The notes under the pieces: model-generated
What the model was told of the DNA's origin: nothing
The model's database searches: none
The model's input: only the letters and a program-made list of their open reading frames with translations
Program-made: the position numbers and the translations under genes
Part shown: piece by piece, positions 21,501 to 32,389 of the stretch
How the letters are laid out: each line of letters begins with the position of its first letter
Position numbering within the stretch: the stretch's first letter is position 1
DNA from: Trichomonas vaginalis G3
Lineage: Eukaryota > Parabasalia > Trichomonadida > Trichomonadidae
Reading direction: 5' to 3'
Assembly (NCBI RefSeq): GCF_026262505.1
Contig: NC_067205.1
Location: forward strand, 13,454,001-13,518,000
Length of the DNA stretch: 64,000 bases

Positions 21501-22763
21501 TCAAAGACAGGAGGAGAATTAGTTCCTTATATGATAAAATCAATCAGAAAACAAGAAACAAACTTAATCAGGAATTCAATACTATTTGTTCTTGGTGCAT
21601 TCATCTTCCTCATTTGCATCTTATTTACAATCAACAAAGAAAACACATTGATTAAATTTACAATTGATCAATTGCTAAGAGTTCCTCCATCAGAGATATT
21701 GCGAAATCAACATATTATGCGACTTCTTACTGGAGATTATTCTGAAGAAGCAGAAGAAGATTTCAGTGGCAAATATATCCAATTTGCAAACGAAGTTATC
21801 AATAGATTAAATGATATTTTCATTGTTTGCCAAGAAGAAACAGGAAAGGTTGTTCAAGTCAATGCTTCTTTCACTAATATGTTCGGCATCACAAATGAAG
21901 AGATGGAAAATACAAATATCAAAGATTTCTTCATCGAATCTAGATTCCAATCTGATGGAAAACTTGATAGAGTATACACCAGAACAATGAATGCTGTATA
22001 TACTAACGCAAATAATGAAAAATTCTTTATCGAATTCTCATCAACAAACGTAAATGGAAGAAGGATTTTCACAGGTAAAGATCAAACACAAAATGTTATG
22101 CATGAGAAATTGATACAAGATGAGAAAGATAAGAGCAATAAAATGCTTGCGTCAATTCTTCCTGCTAGTTTAGTTTCTCGCGTTCAAGCTGGCGAGAAAG
22201 ACATCTCTTTCTCTGTTCAATCTTCTTCTGTTTTGTTCTTAGATATCGTGGAATTCACTCCTTGGTGTGGCTCACATGATGCTCATTATGTTATGAGAAT
22301 GCTTAACATTTTGTTCAAAGAATTCGATGCAATTTGCAATGCACATAAGACAATGACAAAGATCAAATGCATTGGAGATTGTTACATGGCTGCCGGAGGT
22401 ATCTTTGATGAAGTAAATCAGCCAGCTGTTCATGCAAAAGAAGTTGTTGACTTTGGATGCGTTGTCATCAAGAAACTTGAAGAAGTAAATATGAGCGAGA
22501 ACGAAAAACTGAGAATAAGAGTCGGTGTAAATACAGGAGGTCCGATCGTTGCTGGTGTCATCGGAACAGAGAAACCAACATTCGAAATATTAGGACCTAC
22601 GATCAATATCGCACACGAAATGGAACATCACGGTGTTCCAATGAAAGTACATATCTCTAGACCTGTTTATGAACTCATCTATGGCCAAACTTTTGACATC
22701 AAAGAAAGAGGTGAAATAGATGTCAAAGGAGGAAAGATGTTTACATATCTAGTCGATCCATAA
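18575..22763 (+). CDS. Receptor-type adenylate/guanylate cyclase with PAS domain (frame break near 19461-19501)
   Basis: This is a large multi-pass cyclase of the kind expanded in trichomonads. The first part (18575-19501, 308 aa) has about six membrane helices. The rest (19461-22763) has an ARYLLEIKSD region, more membrane helices, a PAS-type domain (about 21790-22060) and a class III catalytic domain (about 22200-22760). Both metal-binding aspartates are present (FLDIVEFT, CIGDCYMAAGG). The Lys before CIGD favours ATP over GTP, while the Arg expected in the NxxxR helix is not there (TINIAHEME). The two halves are in different frames; the second has no ATG near its start and opens at GTG, so this is one gene with a +1 shift, either real or a sequencing slip in an A-rich run. 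Confidence 0.85.
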
Positions 22764-23382
22764 AATACATTATCATGCATTGTATTGTATATTATAAACT
22801 ATTTTTATATATTTAAGAAAATCAATATGTAAATTTCAAGGTAACTTATTGGCATAAAAGGCAATTTAACCAAGGAAAATATCGTTGTATACATATGGAA
22901 TTGTGAATTGACCAGTGATTAAAGAATTTGATTAAGATTTCGGAAAGAAATGCAAAAAGTGACACTTTAATTTTTTTTGAAAATCTTTCTCTTTATTAGA
23001 CCTAAATTTACCATAATTTAGGGCTTCATATGATTACCAAAGAAATTTCTAATTGTTTTTTGTTTAAGATGACTAACATTTGGCTTTTTGGTCAACTATT
23101 TTTATTATTTCTTATAAATTATTCAATTAAATTATGATTTCCAACCTTACAAGCCAGAAAAAATAAGTAATTTCTTATATGAAAATTGAATTCTAATGAT
23201 TTCCTCTGCATTAATATTTTTTTTTAAATTAATCGATTTAAGAATAACTTATTGAATAATAATAAATTTATACACCCCAAAACTCACAAGCATAACAAAT
23301 TGGTTCAAATCAATTATATCCCAAATTCATTCGATTTCGATTAAAATTTATATCCCAGCTATCAATTTTTTTCAACTAACAA
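22764..23382. other. Intergenic DNA between the cyclase and an Ig-like-repeat gene
   Basis: AT-rich. It holds one AAAAAGTGACAC motif near 22954; otherwise nothing is recognised. A TCAACTA initiator-like motif lies just before the ATG at 23383. Confidence 0.5.
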
Positions 23383-25302
23383 ATGACATATAATTGGACT
23401 TTTCGGAATCCTGACTATGGTTCATATTCTTATGATGTCTCTTATAAAAATTATAGAATTGTTAAACAAGGAATTCAATTCTATCTTAAAGTAGATAATG
23501 GATATGAAATGATAATGTCTAAAACAAAAGATTTGACTGTTGGAGATATTACAGCTTCAGTATCTTACAAATTATTTGGTGATGCAGATTATATTAACAT
23601 TATTCACACGGTTAAAAACAATGGAACTAAATCACATAAAATCAGTATGAGAGTTGAGGCAAAAATAGAAATAGTCGATTTAAATGAAGGATTTAGTGGA
23701 GATTATTATTGTAATCAAATTAATATTGATGGATATAAAGGAGTTGAATTTCAAGGTGATGATAATCATAATGTTAGATTTATACTTAAGAACTCCCCTA
23801 TGATTACAGATGTTGATACTTACTCATATTATCTTTGCCCTGATTATGGAGCATGGAATAATTGTACAGATTGGACCAATATTAATGCTGCTGCAAGAAT
23901 TTATTTTTCATGGAAAGATCGAGAAATTAAACCAAATGAAATACAAAATTATTCATATAGTATTGGTAAAGGTAAATATCTCAAAAGAAAAGTTATCATA
24001 CAAACACCAATTGAACCATGTTATGATAATTCAAACAAAATAAATCTTTCTCTATCAATTGAATCATTAAAAAAAGGTGAAACATTTTCTATATTCAGAC
24101 AAGTTTTTGATAGTTCATTCAATTCGGTGACAGATAAATTGGAAATTGTTTCAAATCAAACAGACGATGGGAATACATTTAGCTACATAGATAAATTTAC
24201 ACTTCCTTCCTCCCCAGGAAACTACATTATTTCATATACAACACTTGATTCAAATGGGGAGAGGACCACATCAATTCCTATCGTGGTAAATAAAATTCCA
24301 AATATTAAACTGAAACAAAATATTGAAAAGGAATATCAATACAAATCATTTATCCCGATTAAAGTAGAAATCGATGATGATTCATTTGTGAATTTATCCA
24401 TTCTTGATGATGGTGAAATTATAGTTAGTTATTCAATCGCATGCAATGGCAATAAACAAACTGTTGAATATAACTTGCTTCTGAATGGAAAAGATGATAA
24501 TTCAGATCATAACATTTCTATTTACGCTTTCGACGAGTTCAACTTTAAATCAAATGTTTTGGATTTCAGGTATAAAATACCTAAATTAATGCCTGAGATT
24601 CAGATTTTATCACAGTTCTCTGAAACATATACAAGAAATGAAACCTACTACTTTACTGCTTCTGTTTTTTGCAAGGATGAAGTGAATTTCATCATGCTTG
24701 ATGACAATCAGTATATTTACTTTTATGATAATGTTAAATGCCATGGAAAGACAATTGAAATGATTAAATCATTCTCAATTCCTGATGACTATGAATATGA
24801 TTCTTCACATAAAATCTCCATTTTTGCTGAAGATTCTTCTCATGATACTTCAAATTACTATAACTTTTCTTATAAAGTTTTGCCAAATAATCCACAAATC
24901 AAATATCATGGCAACAGCCCATTATATATTAGGAGAAATATGACGTTGCAAGTTCACACAGATATAATGTTTGATATGAATTCCAGATATGGCGAAGTTT
25001 ATTCTTCAATTAATGAAGAACAATATTCTTTGGTTGCAAAATTGAATGATATTACAGCTAATACATGGGGTTATTACGTATTCCAAATAGACATATCACA
25101 CACTGGAAATAGAAATGGAAATAATACTATTAATTTATATACAATTGACTCCGATAATTTGAAATCTAATATTATTGAAAATAATTTTGGATTTTTTCGT
25201 ATCGAGCAAACATGTTTTTGTAATCTTGTATGGAAAAGAAACTCCTTCTTTTTCTCACTATATAATGCAGTATTTACTGGCAAAATAAATAAATCTTTTT
25301 AG
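23383..25302 (+). CDS. Ig-like-repeat protein, 639 aa (paralogue of 47029-48891)
   Basis: The N-terminal region (about residues 1-215) is a beta-rich domain shared with the 47029 gene: it contains DYINIIHTV, CNQINIDGYKGVEFQ, VRFILKNS, NVDTYSYYLCP-like, NCTDW and ARIYFSW segments with four conserved cysteines. It is followed by about four tandem beta-sandwich repeats of roughly 100 residues, each with a DDDSxxNLSI-type strand and an SIYAFDEFxxKSN-type end, resembling bacterial Ig-like or cadherin-type folds. There is no clear signal peptide, and the C-terminus has only a weakly hydrophobic end, so the location is unknown. Many N-glycosylation sites (NxS/T) suggest secretion, against the missing signal. 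Family name not recognised. Confidence 0.7.
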   Translation: MTYNWTFRNPDYGSYSYDVSYKNYRIVKQGIQFYLKVDNGYEMIMSKTKDLTVGDITASVSYKLFGDADYINIIHTVKNNGTKSHKISMRVEAKIEIVDLNEGFSGDYYCNQINIDGYKGVEFQGDDNHNVRFILKNSPMITDVDTYSYYLCPDYGAWNNCTDWTNINAAARIYFSWKDREIKPNEIQNYSYSIGKGKYLKRKVIIQTPIEPCYDNSNKINLSLSIESLKKGETFSIFRQVFDSSFNSVTDKLEIVSNQTDDGNTFSYIDKFTLPSSPGNYIISYTTLDSNGERTTSIPIVVNKIPNIKLKQNIEKEYQYKSFIPIKVEIDDDSFVNLSILDDGEIIVSYSIACNGNKQTVEYNLLLNGKDDNSDHNISIYAFDEFNFKSNVLDFRYKIPKLMPEIQILSQFSETYTRNETYYFTASVFCKDEVNFIMLDDNQYIYFYDNVKCHGKTIEMIKSFSIPDDYEYDSSHKISIFAEDSSHDTSNYYNFSYKVLPNNPQIKYHGNSPLYIRRNMTLQVHTDIMFDMNSRYGEVYSSINEEQYSLVAKLNDITANTWGYYVFQIDISHTGNRNGNNTINLYTIDSDNLKSNIIENNFGFFRIEQTCFCNLVWKRNSFFFSLYNAVFTGKINKSF

Positions 25303-27225
25303 AAAAATTGAGAGAATATATGTAAAAACTATTTTTCATATAAGAAGTTACGACATTTTACTTTTTTCCCTAAATGTTTCTGATTTTTTATATAGGCTTT
25401 TAATAATAATCAAATTCTTTTCCGTTTCCTATTAAAAATTGATATATTTTCAATAGTTTACACGGAATAATAATATATTAAAATTCCAGTATGATCTCAA
25501 TTCAATCATTGAAAAAACATGTAATATGATAGCTTTTACCTTCATTTTATTTAGATTGAATTGTAAATAAAAACTAAAAAACACATTAAATTTACACAGG
25601 TGTGGATATTCATATGTACAATGCGTCTATTTAGATTTGTAATAATGTATTTCAAATGCCAAGCTATGAGTCAAAAATAAAATGCAAATGAAGATTGTAT
25701 TAAAGAATTTTATTTTCTTCAATTCGTTATCGATGCATCTTATAGGATGCGTAGCGTAATAGACCATTACTATTTTTGTAAAAATAAAAAATCAAATAAA
25801 AAATAACAGTTTTGGCAACAAAATCATATGATAAAATAGTTCGTTATATATAACATATAATCATATCAAAAGTTTCATAAAGTATGAACTTATTTAATAA
25901 AATTTTACAAATCAAAATAAAATCATTAAAATTCTGAATAAAAATAATATCAGAATACAGTATGAATGATTTTAGTAATTTGTTAAAATGAATTTTCATT
26001 GTAAATAATTTAAAAGTCAAAATTGAAAATAATTATATATTTGGATGGAAACACTATTGCATATGTAATTTAACAATGCCGAGTATAAATTAAGAAGATT
26101 TATTTTTTTATGATAATTAATTTCGTCGAATTTCTTGAAATAATGTATAATAATTAATAGATAATGCATTTGTATTACATGTTCTTCAAGAAAAGTAAAT
26201 ATGTAAATATTTTTCAGGTAATGTTCATGCAATATTTAAATAATTGTGAAAGAAATCAGGTTCAGAAAAATTTGTGAACAACCGAATAAGACCATGCATT
26301 TTTGTGAGATGACAGAAATTGCAAAAAAATCAAGATAAATTCGTTAAAATATTATCCATAGTATAATAATACAATGATTAATATAAACTGTTACAAAAAA
26401 TAAAAAAAATTGATTTAGAATAGATTATTTATTAAGTTTAATCAATATAAATTAATTTAGACAAAATAAACTAAAAATAACCAAAATTTAATTTGAGAAA
26501 GTTATTTTAATACATATCATAAAGTTATAAATTATATCAATTTATCAAAATATTTTGGCAAGTTGATTTTTGTGAAGATGAAAAATTTTCTCAGAAAAAA
26601 TAAAAAATATCAGCTCTCAATTTTGAAAAAGAAATTACACGGGAAATAACCATTTATTAGAATAGAAGCTTAATTATTTTTATATTAAATACAATTGAAA
26701 GATCAGGAAGTTAACAAAAATCACTTTTCAGCTTTTGAGTGTCAAATTGATCTATTTTATTGGGTAAATTCGATCATTTAATTTGAATATGGAATAATAA
26801 TCTATATATGTTCTAATTTTTCATCTTTGGACATTTCAACACAAAGTGATTGATTATCAAATGATTTAATATTCTACATAAACAGTCAGATTTTCTTCAT
26901 GGCAATCATAACATGTCCTTTCAAAAATACGAATTCAGAACTATTCAATTTAAATCGATTGAACTTAAAATTATCGTTACAAACGTTTGATAAAAATATG
27001 TTTCATGCATTTACAATTTGTCCATATTAATTCACTAAGAAAAAAGCAATTATCTAAATCTTTTCAATTTTTCAAAGAACTATTCATTTTTCGTTTTTGA
27101 AATTTTATGATATCAATAATAATTCTTACGTTCATGTATACATGTAACTTCCAAATAAAAAAATTCATATTCTTCGGTTTTTTTTAAAAATTTCTAAAAA
27201 GCCTTTTATTTTTCACTAGAATCAA
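25303..27225. other. AT-rich intergenic DNA, no gene seen
   Basis: About 1.9 kb of low-complexity DNA. The minus-strand 71-codon frame at 26017 is not convincing. A TCACTAG initiator-like motif lies at 27213-27219, seven bases before the next gene's ATG. Confidence 0.55.
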
Positions 27226-27657
27226 ATGAATAACTTCGATATGGTACAAACTCTTGTTTCAACCAGGAAGATTCGGAAATTTACTTTAGTATCTGACCAG
27301 AATATGAGAGATCATGATGAAATCCAATTAAGATTAGAAAATAATGGGGTAAAAATAGATCTAGTAACAGAGATATTAGAAAATAAATATGGAGGTAGAG
27401 TTACGGTAGAATGTTTATTGACTTTGGCAAGACACATGTCAAAGAAAATCAACATCAGGATTGATAGACTTGCCAATAGAAATAGATCAGCAATGCTATG
27501 TTGGTATGCTGAAAATTGGAATGATATCTACCCTTATATTAGAGACTTTGTTCCCTACAAAAGAAATTCCAAACTCACAAAATATAAGGAAGAGATAAAG
27601 AATGAAAATCCAACAATTGACCCTTCAGATTTACATCAACTTCTGAATAGACATTGA
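27226..27657 (+). CDS. Unknown 143-aa protein
   Basis: It starts at ATG 27226 with an initiator-like TCACTAG just upstream. The protein is charged, largely helical by composition, and has a dense conserved-looking core: LARHMSKKINIRIDRLANRN followed by RSAMLCWYAENWNDIYP. The basic helix followed by an aromatic WYAENW segment could be a nucleic-acid-binding fold, but I recognise no family. No signal peptide or membrane segment. It stands alone between long AT-rich gaps. Confidence 0.65.
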   Translation: MNNFDMVQTLVSTRKIRKFTLVSDQNMRDHDEIQLRLENNGVKIDLVTEILENKYGGRVTVECLLTLARHMSKKINIRIDRLANRNRSAMLCWYAENWNDIYPYIRDFVPYKRNSKLTKYKEEIKNENPTIDPSDLHQLLNRH

Positions 27658-28086
27658 ATTTTCATTTAGAAATTCTTATATTTTCCAAAATGTATTTATA
27701 ATATTACCTTTTAATTAAAGCTGTAAATGTATACTATTCAAGTCCCAAATCCAATATATAATTTTTCTTCCATATCAAAGCTTATTAATAATCTTCAATT
27801 TTTGATCAACATATAACACCTTATTGGTGAGATCAAACATTGAAACAAGTCTATAATATTGCAATAATACATATGCAAATGGAAATTTCTAAATTGCCAT
27901 CTAGGGATGCCAATAATATTTGCAAAAAATCACCAAAGAGTCTCTTTCATATGCGCATCAATAAGTTCATTTATTTTTTTCAAATGAAAAGTGTTAGTTA
28001 CAGGTTATCATCTTGAGGAAACAAGGTGCATAGACAAATGATTGAAATCATCTAACTCAGCAAGAAAAAAAAATTAAAAAAAAGTA
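27658..28086. other. Intergenic DNA before the tRNA gene
   Basis: AT-rich, nothing recognised. A poly-A/T-rich stretch at 28060-28084 lies directly 3' of the tRNA on its strand and includes a T run that could stop RNA polymerase III. Confidence 0.5.
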
Positions 28087-28159
28087 TGCTTTCAGTGAGA
28101 CTCGGACTCACGACCTTAGGATTATGAGACCTACGCTCTACCTACTGAGCTATGAAAGC
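28087..28159 (-). tRNA. tRNA-Met(CAT), elongator type
   Basis: On the minus strand the acceptor arms GCTTTCA and TGAAAGC pair, followed by the D arm GCTCAGTAGGTAGAGC, an anticodon loop CTCATAA with CAT, variable AGGTC and a T arm GTGAG-TCCGAGT-CTCAC. No intron is seen. The anticodon arm resembles eukaryotic elongator tRNA-Met rather than the initiator, which has three G-C pairs there. The discriminator base is A. A T-rich tract follows the gene. Confidence 0.93.
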
Positions 28160-28668
28160 TTACATCCTTTCAATTTTATATAATTTTTTGTACAAAAATG
28201 AAGATATTTAGCTGAAAAATAACCTCAATACTCCGATACATTGAAAAATTGAAAAATTATTACAGACCACATTAACATTATTGAGATCCTACACTGATCT
28301 TTAATTGACTAATTTTTAAAATAACGCCAAAGCACGTTTGCAATTTTTAAATATTTTTACTATCTTCAAATATCGTTTTCCTTAAATATCTATATTTAGC
28401 TATTCAATAACAAAATTGAAAACACATTCAAAACTGTTCCGATACATATTATTTCCGATCTGTATTACAATTATACAGTATAATTTTAAAATTAAAATCT
28501 CCAAAAATTTGAAAGACTATTCAAAATAACTTCTTCTGATTTATGATAACGTTTACAATCCATTCAATTTCAATTTATATTAAATAATAATCTATTCTTA
28601 GTACATGAATAATTTTCTTTGTTCTCCAATTTTTTCCGATAAATAGAATTTTGAATTCAAATTTTACA
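28160..28668. other. Intergenic DNA, nothing recognised
   Basis: AT-rich spacer between the tRNA and the ubiquitin-like gene, without coding potential. Confidence 0.5.
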
Positions 28669-29124
28669 ATGACGAATTCTCGAAGTACACGTCTTCTTAT
28701 TAAGGTAATATCAAATAAATACGGATCAAAGATGTGTACCGTTGACCCAAATCATTGCATCTCCACTCTAAAAGATAACGAATCAGAAGAACATGTATTT
28801 ATTTTCAAAGGTCAAATGCTTGCAGATAATTTTACATTTAAACATTATAGAATATCTGATGGGGATATAATTTGCTCGCTTATTGGATATACAACTCCAC
28901 TCAAACAACAAGAATTGCATTTTGAAAAATTAAGAATGCAAGATATGGCAATAAATAAGTTATATGGCAATCAAAATTTATATAAGAAGGTTTCAGCTGA
29001 ATGGATTCGCATTTACGAGACTAAACTAGCACCAATTTCGCTTCATAAACAAGTGACACTAAAAGTCCCTGAAAGATTGAAGACTCCTTCAAACATTTCA
29101 CTTCCTGCTTTTTGGAATAAATAA
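28669..29124 (+). CDS. Ubiquitin-like domain protein, 151 aa
   Basis: I chose the ATG at 28669 because the longer open frame begins upstream at TTG. The N-terminal half has a beta-grasp pattern: RLLIKVISNKYG strand, then EHVFIFKGQMLADNFTFKHY and RISDGDIICSLI, which match the ubiquitin-like IFxGKxLxDxxTLxxYxIxxGxxI signature. There is no C-terminal Gly-Gly, so it is not a conjugated modifier; it ends in a helical and Pro-rich tail of about 75 residues. A scaffold or shuttle role is inference. A single gene with no operon-like neighbour. Confidence 0.7.
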   Translation: MTNSRSTRLLIKVISNKYGSKMCTVDPNHCISTLKDNESEEHVFIFKGQMLADNFTFKHYRISDGDIICSLIGYTTPLKQQELHFEKLRMQDMAINKLYGNQNLYKKVSAEWIRIYETKLAPISLHKQVTLKVPERLKTPSNISLPAFWNK

Positions 29125-29484
29125 CTATCATGTGTTTGTTTTATTAAATATGAAGATAAGAAATCCTGCAATAAGGATTCGATTTTTAAGAATATATCTT
29201 AATCATCATAGAAAAATATAACAAATGTGCGATTATTTAAATCTCATAAGTAAGCAATGTGATGCGAAATCAGAAATATGTTTATATTCGATAATTGCAA
29301 CATATTGTTAAATTTTGTCAGTATATTCGCTGTGATACAATAAGAAAATTATTTTATGATTTTATTCAATCTGATTTTAAAAGATTACCTTTATGCCCTT
29401 GAATTTACGCTGGTATCACATAATATGAAGATATATACAGTTATTGAAATAATATTAACGCCAAAATTTTGGAAATAGTATCAT
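29125..29484. other. Convergent intergenic DNA
   Basis: Spacer between the 3' ends of the ubiquitin-like gene and the nitroreductase; nothing recognised. Confidence 0.5.
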
Positions 29485-30045
29485 TTATTCAATGTATTTA
29501 ACGTTAGACTTAATCTCCTTTTCTTGAAGGTGATCCTTCCATTCTGGAAGTGCCTTTCCAAGAGCAATTGAAAGACCAAGGTCTTCCTTTGGAATGTTAA
29601 GTGCTTTTGCAGTGAATTCTGAAGCGGCTGGATTAGCTGGCATTAAAACAGGAAGAGTATTATAGCCAAGTGCTTCAGCAGCTGCAATAACGCTCATTCC
29701 GGCTTCTCCCATATTCATTTCTTTAGAATCAGCATGGAAGTTCTTTGTTTTATTGGAAACCAAGAAAACAACACATGTTGCATCGCACCATATTGTTTGC
29801 TTAACATGCAACTCTGCGATTCTATTATCTAAATAATGTTCGAATTCTGGAATGTTATGATGAAGCTGATCTGAAAGGTTCTGCAAAAGTTCTTTGTTTG
29901 TGCAAACAACAAAATCAACTTCTTGTCTTCCATAAGAACATGGATAATTTTGTGCGGCTGTCATGATTTTTTCGAGGTCCTCACGTGGGATATTGAAATT
30001 TGGATCAAACATTCTAACAGAGCGTCTCTTTAAAAGAACATCCAT
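29485..30045 (-). CDS. FMN-dependent nitroreductase family protein, 186 aa
   Basis: The sequence begins MDVLLKRRSVRMFDP, the FMN-phosphate-binding RRSxRxF motif of the nitroreductase family, and continues with LEKIMTAAQNYPCSYGRQ and the C-terminal PKEDLGLSIALGKAL strand that closes the FMN site. Members reduce nitro compounds, quinones or flavins with NAD(P)H, as homodimers. In trichomonads such enzymes are of interest for 5-nitroimidazole handling; whether this one does so is not shown. The start at 30045 is supported by an initiator-like TCACTTC 12 bases upstream. Length is near the short end of the family. The frame is whole. Confidence 0.88.
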   Translation of the reverse strand: MDVLLKRRSVRMFDPNFNIPREDLEKIMTAAQNYPCSYGRQEVDFVVCTNKELLQNLSDQLHHNIPEFEHYLDNRIAELHVKQTIWCDATCVVFLVSNKTKNFHADSKEMNMGEAGMSVIAAAEALGYNTLPVLMPANPAASEFTAKALNIPKEDLGLSIALGKALPEWKDHLQEKEIKSNVKYIE

Positions 30046-30664
30046 TGTTTATAAATGAAGTGATGTTATCAGAAAAAATTGAGATATCTGACAATTGTTC
30101 GGCCAATTGTTTTTTAGGCATTTTTCTATAATATTCTGCTATTACTACATTGTCAGATCGTGTTCTATTTAAAACGGATGAAAACGAAATTTCTTAATCG
30201 TTAATTTATTATTAACTATGCATTTTACTATCTGCTCATTTAAAATTTCATAACTATAAGCAAAAATTCTTCTAAGAAAACGGTTTATTGTCAATTTTCA
30301 AGTTTCTTTAGTCTCTAAAAATATCAAAATTCTTTTTACCAATCAATATTCAAGCAGTTTTGGTCAAACACAATATACTTTGATATGTAATAAATCAATA
30401 ACATACAAATGATATATGATATTTTATATTTCTATTCAATATACACCAAATAACATAACTGTAATGGCATTGTTTTGATCTACAATAGCGTTATCTTGAT
30501 CAATAATAGCATTATCCATATATTTTTGATATTATATTGATATTGATTTATCAAAATGAGCTTTTACTAATAAAACAATGAATACTGTTAACAATGAGTA
30601 AAAAATAAGACAATGAACAAACGAAATATTTATTAAAATTATATTAAAAACATAATTAATAATT
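30046..30664. other. Intergenic DNA with the nitroreductase promoter side
   Basis: AT-rich. Near 30465-30520 short repeated phrases (TAGCGTTATC/TAGCATTATC with TTGATC) occur, without clear meaning. Confidence 0.45.
30057..30063 (-). promoter_or_regulatory. Initiator-like motif of the nitroreductase gene
   Basis: On the minus strand TCACTTC, with the ATG about a dozen bases further on; a typical trichomonad TCA initiator. Confidence 0.5.
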
Positions 30665-31813
30665 TTAAAGAACCTCATCATCAGTTGCGTTTAAATGTTC
30701 GTCAGGCATATCAGTATCATCATTCTTGGACTTTTTGATCTTATTTATAATCAAAAATGCAAGAGAAGCAACAATTACAACAAAAACAATTGAACCAACA
30801 GAAGCACCAGCTATTATTATAGCCTTTTTATCTTTATCTGCCAATTTGTCAGGTTTCACGGTTGGTTTATCTTGATTTGTAGTATTTGTTGAGTTATCTG
30901 GAGTTTCAAAGCAGTAATCTGGTATAACAATAGGAGCATTAGTATATCCAACAGAATTATCAAATTTTTCGTTTTGATCGTAATTTTGAAGTGTAAATAA
31001 TCCTCCTTCATATGAAAGAGTACCTAAAATAGTTGGGAATAACCAATCATCAGAAGCTTGTGTACTTTCTGTTGAAATTTCATATGAAATTCTTAGTTTC
31101 GAGTCCATATTTTCTGATTTTGTGGGAGTTGATTTAACAAATAATGATTTCCTAGTTGAGATGGTTCCAGAAGGGTTTGTGATAGCACCACTTTCTGTTG
31201 ATTGATCATAATAAACAAATTCAGTATTTTTATCGTTGGAATAGTCAAATTTACGCATCTTACTGTGTGCAAATAATGCTACAGTTGAAAAAGAAGTTGA
31301 ACTATTTTGATAATTCTGCAAATTTGCACTTCCTTCTGGTGACGTTGAGATTAATGCTTTTTGTGCTATTGTTTTATCGGATATATTGAATGCATATGAA
31401 AATGGGATTGTCATGATCTGTATATTGCACGCATCATTTGTTTGTTTGCAGGTTAATTTAGTGATTGGCATCAACATTTTAGATTTATCAGAAACATATA
31501 CCGAGGAAAGCTTCAGTAAGACAAATAAAGGATTATTGACTGATTGAGTTGATTTTTGAATGGTTGTTGAATCCTTATAGTATGGAAACACAGAAGATGC
31601 AGCAATCGTACCATTACTGCTTATCATAATGTTACCGACAATACAAATGAATTCGTCGTTTTCAACAGTGAACGAATTTGTGAATCCATAGATTTCTGAT
31701 GCGATAAAAATTGATTGATTAATAGTACAATTAGCAATGGAACCATTATAATTGAATGGCGATGTTAAATCCATGCTTTGAGATACTTGCAAGATAAAAA
31801 ACAAAAATACCAT
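30665..31813 (-). CDS. Type I membrane surface protein, 382 aa
   Basis: The N-terminus MVFLFFILQVSQS is a short signal peptide. The ectodomain (to about residue 320) has many NxS/T sites and a few cysteines, including a TCKQTNDACNI-like pair. It is followed by an NxTxNTTNQDKPTVKPD-type stalk, one membrane helix (GASVGSIVFVVIVASLAFLI) and a short charged tail KIKKSKNDDTDMPDEHLN ending in Asp/Glu/Val/Leu. The layout is that of trichomonad surface proteins. No ectodomain family is recognised. Upstream on the gene strand AAAAGTGACA lies a few bases before the ATG, a motif also seen before the 40988-41464 gene. Confidence 0.75.
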   Translation of the reverse strand: MVFLFFILQVSQSMDLTSPFNYNGSIANCTINQSIFIASEIYGFTNSFTVENDEFICIVGNIMISSNGTIAASSVFPYYKDSTTIQKSTQSVNNPLFVLLKLSSVYVSDKSKMLMPITKLTCKQTNDACNIQIMTIPFSYAFNISDKTIAQKALISTSPEGSANLQNYQNSSTSFSTVALFAHSKMRKFDYSNDKNTEFVYYDQSTESGAITNPSGTISTRKSLFVKSTPTKSENMDSKLRISYEISTESTQASDDWLFPTILGTLSYEGGLFTLQNYDQNEKFDNSVGYTNAPIVIPDYCFETPDNSTNTTNQDKPTVKPDKLADKDKKAIIIAGASVGSIVFVVIVASLAFLIINKIKKSKNDDTDMPDEHLNATDDEVL

Positions 31814-31969
31814 AAATCTTTGTCACTTTTATTATCTAACTTTCTTGATCAACGTCTTGAAATGGAATAAGGCTATGCAGTTCTAAAAAAACAATTACAC
31901 ATAGTAACAATACACAAAACAGACAAGCAAGTCTTTATTGATTCAAATTCATGCTTTAAGGGTGCACCT

Positions 31970-32001
31970 GTATGTACGTTTATTTGAGAGGAGGAGGATT
32001 A
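31970..32001. repeat. 32-bp direct repeat, first copy
   Basis: A segment beginning GTATGTACGTTTATTTGAGA recurs exactly at 32358-32389, 388 bases downstream within the same element. It starts close to the element's left terminus. Confidence 0.85.
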
Positions 32002-32357
32002 CCCTCTCAATTTTGAGGGATTCGTTAGTTTATTTTCTCGATGAATATGCAATAAAATTTGATTTTTACCTTATCAATATACTTCATATAATATACACAT
32101 GTTCATGTTCATGTAAAAACTTTTTTCCAAAATCCTCAGGAATTAAGGGATTTTTGAATTTTAAGAATTTTTTCGAATTTTTTCGAAAAAAAAATATTTT
32201 CAGAACAGCCTTAACGGCTAAGATTTAGGAACAATGTTAAGTATCAAAAAGAAAGGAGGTCTGATATAGACAACATATATCGTTGAAGGTTGAAAAAATC
32301 TCTAATATTTGAGCCCAAAATTTCAAATTTTAATTTTTTGAAAAAAGAGGCCACCCG

Positions 32358-32389
32358 TATGTACGTTTATTTGAGAGGAGGAGGATTAT
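32358..32389. repeat. 32-bp direct repeat, second copy
   Basis: Identical to 31970-32001; it may mark a partial copy of the element's terminus inside itself. Confidence 0.85.

Noticed and set aside
31938-32228. 96-codon ORF
   Set aside because: It lies across the end of a small inverted-repeat element and has low-complexity content without recognisable features.
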